Shown here: positions 32,034 to 35,936 of the stretch, piece after piece
Numbering within the stretch: the first letter of the stretch is position 1
Layout of the letters: every line of letters starts with the position of its first letter
NCBI GenBank assembly: GCA_030448025.1
Contig: JAUJNQ010000005.1
Span: 262,228-298,163, forward strand
DNA length: 35,936 bases
Reading direction: 5' to 3'
From: Acidimicrobiales bacterium
Lineage (GTDB): Bacteria; Actinomycetota; Acidimicrobiia; Acidimicrobiales; GCA-2861595
Translations under genes and position numbers: made by a program
The notes under the pieces: generated by a model
Database searches by the model: none
What the model was told of the DNA's origin: nothing
What the model saw: only the letters and a program-made list of their open reading frames with translations

Positions 32034-32175
32034 TCAGGCGTCGTCGTCGGGGCCGTGCCCACCGAGGGCCGGGTCGGCAGCCAGGTCGGCGTCGAGGGTG
32101 GCCTGGAACTCGTCCACGAGGTCGCCGGTGGTCATCCGCAGCAACAGCTCCCGGCCTTCGGGGGTGATGCGCGGG
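32034..32175 (-). pseudogene. C-terminal fragment of an unknown gene
   Basis: The reverse strand reads RITPEGRELLLRMTTGDLVD, then EFQATLDADLAADPALGG and an acidic end DDDA before a stop at 32034. It is a coherent C-terminal tail, but its upstream part is replaced at about 32175 by the traA-like sequence on the opposite strand. It therefore marks a rearrangement junction. Family unknown. Confidence 0.4.
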
Positions 32176-34665
32176 TCATCGACGGCATCCCCGAGGAGGC
32201 CCTCGACGTCCACTCCAAGCGGGCTGTCGAGATCAACGCCGCCGTGGCCGCCAAGGGATACGACACCTACCAGGCCCGTCAGGTGGCGGCCCGAAACACC
32301 CGCGGGACCAAGGCCCACACCCCGGTTGCCGACCTGGTCTCGCACTGGCAGGCCGAGCTGGGCGACGCCGGCTACCCCGTGGCCGAGCTCCTGTCCTCCG
32401 TGGAGCGGGCCGGAGCCGAGCGAGACCTGCGCCCCGAGCGCCTCAGGCAAGCGGAACTGGCCGAGCTCGTGGCCGAGGGCCTTGCGCCAGACGGCCCCCT
32501 CGCCACCCGCAAGGTGTTCTCCCGCAAGGACGTCATCGTGGCCGTGGCCCCCGCCTTGTTCGGCGCCCAGCCACTGAGCTCGACCGGGTGGTCGACGCCG
32601 TCGTGGCCGACCCCGAGACCATCCCCCTGCTGCACGTGGCCGGGGCCCAGGGAGCGGGCCTATGCGTGCGCCTCGGTCATCGCCGTCGAGGCCGCCATCG
32701 CGGACAGGGTGGCCGCCCAGGCGGGGCGATGCGACGCCGCCGCGGTGGCCTTCCCCGTCCTGGACCGGGCCATGTCCGAGGCCGAGGGTGCCCTCGGGGG
32801 TCGGGCACTGACCATGGGCCAGAGCGACGCCGTCATCGCCATGTGCACCTCGGGGCGGGGCCTGGACCTGGTGGTGGGGGTGGCCGGCTCGGGCAAGACC
32901 ACCACCCTCAACGTGGCCCGGGCCGCCTTCGAGGCGGCCGGCTATGAGATGGTGGGCACCTCAACCTCGGGCCAGGCCGCTCGCACGCTGGGCCGCCAGG
33001 CCGGGATCTCCGAGTCCCGGACCCTGGCCTCGCTGCTGTGGCGCCTGGACCACGGAAGGCTTCGCCTCAGCGAGCGCTCCGTGGTCATCCTGGACGAGGC
33101 GGCCATGACCGACGACGCCGACATGTTGCGCCTCCTTGTGGCCACCGAGGTGGCCGGGGCCAAGGTGGTCATGGTGGGAGACGACCGCCAGCTGGGCTCG
33201 GTGGGACCGGGCGGAGCGCTGGGCGCCCTCCTCGAGCGCCACCCCGACGCCGTGCATGTACTCCATGAGAACGTGCGCCAGGCCGACCCCGAGGAGCGCT
33301 CCGCCCTGGCCGAGCTGCGCTCCGGGGGGGTGGAGGCAGCCGTGGCCTGGTACGAAGCCCATGACCGCATCCTGGCCTGGCCCACACGCGACCAGGCCCT
33401 CGACGCCGTGGTCGAGGCCTGGGCCGCCGATGTGGAGGCCGGGGCCGATACCGCCATGCTGGCCTGGCGGCGGGCCAACGTGGCCGAGCTCAACGCCCGG
33501 GGCCGGGAAGCCATGGCATCCAGGGGTTACCTGGGAGAGACCGAGGTGGAGGTGGGGGAGCGCCACTACGCCACCGGCGACTGGATCGTGACCCTCGCTC
33601 CGGGCGCGGAGGGTCAGCTGGTCACCAGTGAGCAGGGGGAGGTCATCGCCGTCGATCCCGCCAACCACTTCCTCACCGCCCGCATGGACGACGGGAGGGT
33701 CCAGGCCTTTGGTCCCGAGGACCTGGCACCGGACCGCCTGGCCCATGGTTACGCCCTTACCGTACACCGCAGCCAGGGAGCGACGGTGGACACGGCGCAT
33801 CGCTTCGAGGACGGCGGGGGACGAGAGCTGGCGTATGTGGGCATGAGCCGGGCCCGGGAGCGCTCGGTGGCCTACGTGGTGGCCGACGACGTCGACCAGG
33901 CCCGAGAAGACCTGGTCCGGGACTGGAGCGCCCAGCGCCGCCAGCGCTGGGCCATCGACTCGGGCACCCCGGCCACCCACCCGCTGGCCGTGGAGCGAGA
34001 CGAGGCGGCCCCGGCCGAGCTTCGCACGTCACTCAAGCGGGCTCGCCTCGGCGCTGAGCGCCACGCCGTGGCGGCCGCCATCCCCGCCGATGCGAGCTCC
34101 GAGCTGCTCGGGGTGGAGATCGACCTGGCTGCTGCCGAGCAGGCCGGCAAGGATCTTCGGGCCGGCCGGGGCCGCTACGAGCGGACCGACATAGGCCGGG
34201 CTGCCGCTGAACTAATGACGGCCCGGATCAACCGAGCACACGCCGAGCGCCTACGCCGCTTTCCCGAAAACCGGATGGCGCGAACGGCGCGCCTACCGGC
34301 GGGAGGCTGAGATCCGCTCCGAGCGGGAGGCTGATGCCTCTGAGCGCTTCGAGCGCCTGGCTGGACGCGAACGCGACCGCCTGGCTGGCGAGGTTGCCCG
34401 ACTGGAGGAGCGCTGTGACGAGCTGACCTCGGCCAAGGTCGAGCGGGAGGACTGGCTGGAAGCCCACCCCGAGGCCAGCCGCCGCCTGGACCGCCTCGAC
34501 GCGGAGCTGGCTGCCCTGGATTCGCAGCTCCCAGTAAACGGCGTCGATCTGGCCGACGGGTTCGACCTGCGCACCATTGAACTCGGGCTTCGCCCTGCTC
34601 CGGGGCTCGAACTTGGCCCCGACCTCGGCCCCGACCTTGGTATGGATCTCGGCATCGACCTGTAA
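32175..34665 (+). pseudogene. TraA/MobF-type conjugative relaxase-helicase lacking the relaxase domain
   Basis: The protein matches TraA-like conjugation enzymes from the linker VIDGIPEEALDVHSKRAVEI onward. The RecD-like helicase is intact: Walker A GVAGSGKTTT (about 32878-32907), Walker B VVILDEAAMTD, VGDDRQLGSVG, TVHRSQGATVD and YVGMSRARE near 33840. A coiled-coil tail (EIRSEREADASERFERLAGR and onward) ends in repeated DLG at 34665. The N-terminal relaxase with its His triad and catalytic Tyr is missing; the frame just runs in from unrelated sequence. Three single-base indels are apparent: one lost near 32575, one G gained near 32653 and one A gained at 34267-34270; repaired, it has 830 codons exactly. 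Without the relaxase it cannot start transfer. Confidence 0.8.
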
Positions 34666-35054
34666 CGGTGCCTGATCACCGTGTGTCGCTGCTCTCAACG
34701 TCACAGTATGGTGGCGACTTCCCCCGTCGCCGCCAGTCGCTGGCACCGGTGAGCGACCCGTTCCTGCAGGCGAGAACGCTCCAGGGCATTCCGCGCTCCT
34801 CGGGGGGAGTGATGTCGGGCAGTGGGGGACTCAGTGTCTACGGTGCCGAATCGGGCGCGATGGTGTCCCCTCTGCCACCCGCCCGCCGCACGTCATTCTC
34901 GCGACTCAGCGCCATGGGGCCGAGGATGGCCCGCGGGTCATCGAGGACCTCGTCTGTTATCGGGTCCGAAGAAAGTTATCGGGTCCGAAGAAAGTGCCGT
35001 TCCCGAGCGCTCTCGAGTCGGCGCTCGCGCCAGGCGGCTGGCAAGCTGAAGCAC
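34666..35054. other. Stretch without an intact gene, possible gene remnant
   Basis: No complete gene. Coding-like pieces appear in two forward frames: RARWCPLC with a CxxC knuckle at 34849-34875, then HVILATQRHGAEDGPRVIED and LVCYRVRRKL at 34889-34978. They could be one broken small protein. The 19-bp duplication at 34957-34994 falls in the second piece and shifts its frame. Confidence 0.4.
34957..34994. repeat. Perfect tandem duplication of 19 bp
   Basis: TTATCGGGTCCGAAGAAAG occurs twice without gap at 34957-34975 and 34976-34994, about 60 bp before the next gene. It is either a slippage duplication or a pair of binding sites for a regulator of that gene. Confidence 0.9.
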
Positions 35055-35747
35055 GTGCGTGCGGCTGACCTTGCGAGAGAGCTCGGCGTCGATCCGAAGC
35101 GACTACGTCAGTGGCTCCGGGACAACTTTACTCACGAGCACAACGCTCCGTGGGATCTCACACCCGAGCAAGAGGCGCTGGCTCGCGAGAGATTTAGCGA
35201 CAGGCGTGGCGCCCCATCTCGGCGTCCCGCGGCCTCGGACGACCATCCGTCGCGTCCTCGTAGTCGCGATCGAAGCGATGAGGCATACGTCATCGACCTC
35301 TCTGACGAGCTCCTCGGACGGAGAGCTCTTCGGCAACACCGGTTCTCATGGCTTGTCGGCGACCCCGGCAAGTCAGGCGTTCGTGCTTGCCTACCGGTCG
35401 ACGCCTACTACCCCGATGAGGCCCTTGTCATCGAGTATCGGGAGCGCCAGCACTACGAAGCGACCCCGTTCTTTGACCGGCGCGAGACCGTAAGCGGTGT
35501 CGGGCGCGGGGAGCAACGGCGACGCTACGACGCTGTGCGAGAACGTGAGCTTCCCCTGCACGGGATCCGGCTCGTTGTGATCCGATCGACGGACCTGCAT
35601 TGCGGTCGGCGCGGGCGCCTGCTTCGCGACCGTCGAGCCGACACCACTGTTCTCCGGGGCCTGCTCGTGCCCGGCGCAGCGCTGAGGTCGGCCGCGTCAC
35701 CTTCGACGAGGTGCGCACCTAGCCGAACCGCGTGGGGACGGCGCTGA
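35055..35747 (+). CDS. Helix-turn-helix protein with a restriction-endonuclease-like domain
   Basis: About 230 residues from GTG 35055. The first 50 residues, RAADLARELGVDPKRLRQWL and PWDLTPEQEALARERF, form a small DNA-binding helix-turn-helix of the kind found in actinobacterial Lsr2-like tails. After an Arg/Ser/Pro-rich linker comes a compact domain with FSWLVGDPGKSGVRACLPVD, AYYPDEALVIEYRERQHYE, GVGRGEQRRRYDAVRE and HGIRLVVI. The D, then E-Y-R spacing on adjacent strands resembles a PD-(D/E)xK nuclease core with Arg in place of Lys; that is inference. It could be a defence or DNA-maintenance enzyme. The start is uncertain, with no good ribosome binding site; upstream sequence is not family-like. 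The last 30 residues look less conserved. Confidence 0.65.
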   Translation: MRAADLARELGVDPKRLRQWLRDNFTHEHNAPWDLTPEQEALARERFSDRRGAPSRRPAASDDHPSRPRSRDRSDEAYVIDLSDELLGRRALRQHRFSWLVGDPGKSGVRACLPVDAYYPDEALVIEYRERQHYEATPFFDRRETVSGVGRGEQRRRYDAVRERELPLHGIRLVVIRSTDLHCGRRGRLLRDRRADTTVLRGLLVPGAALRSAASPSTRCAPSRTAWGRR

Positions 35748-35784
35748 ATTCATGCGCTGCAACGGTGCCGGAGTGGGGCGATCG

Positions 35785-35936
35785 TCACATAGCGAGCTGT
35801 TCGATGGCCAAAGGCGGAGCGGCAGCGGCACGCTCGACGCCCAAGGAGCCGTTTCCGCCCCACCAACCCTTCTTACGCGGGATGTATTGGTACCAGAAGT
35901 CTTGCCCGTAACCGGAACGGTCGGCCAAGGTGTTGA
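35785..35936 (-). CDS. C-terminal part of an unrecognised protein
   Basis: The frame is open from the window edge to a TGA at 35785 and gives 49 residues: NTLADRSGYGQDFWYQYIPR, then KKGWWGGNGSLGVERAAAA and PPLAIEQLAM. The aromatic, lysine-rich stretch and lower GC at third positions (TTG, GGT, CAA codons) differ from the core genes to the left and suit transferred DNA. The rest lies beyond the window and I cannot name a family. Confidence 0.45.
   Translation of the reverse strand, partial: NTLADRSGYGQDFWYQYIPRKKGWWGGNGSLGVERAAAAPPLAIEQLAM

Noticed and set aside
1-35936. CRISPR array
   Set aside because: No series of identical 25-40 bp repeats with equal-length unique spacers; the only arrays are the short tandem repeats listed.

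Overview
This is a very GC-rich chromosomal window with many GTG starts and tightly packed genes. An MmpL-type transporter, a DinB-fold protein of the mycothiol-dependent type, a gluABCD-type amino-acid transporter and a class F sortase with an anchored surface protein all point to a high-GC actinobacterium. Acidimicrobiia would fit, but that placement is inference and no marker gene here settles it.

Layout. (1) 1-4486: the 5' end of a dinG-like helicase gene, then a forward operon moaA-moeA-moaE-cysG for molybdenum cofactor and siroheme. (2) 4429-6525: a PLP aminotransferase diverging from a DinB-fold protein and a small membrane protein. (3) 6511-10441: an MmpL-type RND transporter with its TetR regulator, a plausible shared promoter and operator, a four-copy 14-15 bp repeat, a 54-residue Cys-rich protein and a hypothetical protein. 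(4) 10520-18003: a flavin disulfide reductase, a DUF2269 membrane protein, a GH15 glucosidase/trehalase paired with glucose dehydrogenase, a GlsB/YeaQ membrane protein and a PhoD-like phosphatase. (5) 18004-24311: a long reverse-strand operon of YibE/F-like protein, gluA, gluB, gluC, gluD, a diacylglycerol-kinase-like lipid kinase and a TIGR00266/AIM24 protein. (6) 24488-30165: a membrane protein, a FAD oxidoreductase fused to a Rieske domain, a Tat-exported esterase lipoprotein, a hypothetical protein, and a class F sortase beside a DUF3494 surface protein that carries a sorting signal. (7) 30166-35936: an accessory, decaying region with toxin-antitoxin remnants, the 3' part of a tRNA-Val that looks like an attachment site, a second broken VapBC pair, a TraA-type conjugative helicase missing its relaxase domain, and a helix-turn-helix protein with a nuclease-like motif.

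How the genes work together. The first operon makes two cofactors, Moco and siroheme, that are both used by nitrate/nitrite and sulfite enzymes. The GH15 and glucose dehydrogenase genes are 10 bp apart and could release and then oxidise glucose. The reverse-strand operon combines acidic or polar amino-acid uptake with a lipid kinase. The sortase and its neighbour form a self-contained cell-surface anchoring pair. To the right of the tRNA fragment the DNA reads as an integrated and degraded mobile element whose far end lies outside the window.

A caution on sequence quality: single-base gains or losses, mostly in G/C runs, break otherwise intact genes in the MmpL transporter (two), the lipid kinase, the gluD 3' end, one vapC and the traA-like gene (three). 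Restoring them gives whole-codon lengths in each case I checked, so some may be sequencing errors rather than true pseudogenes.
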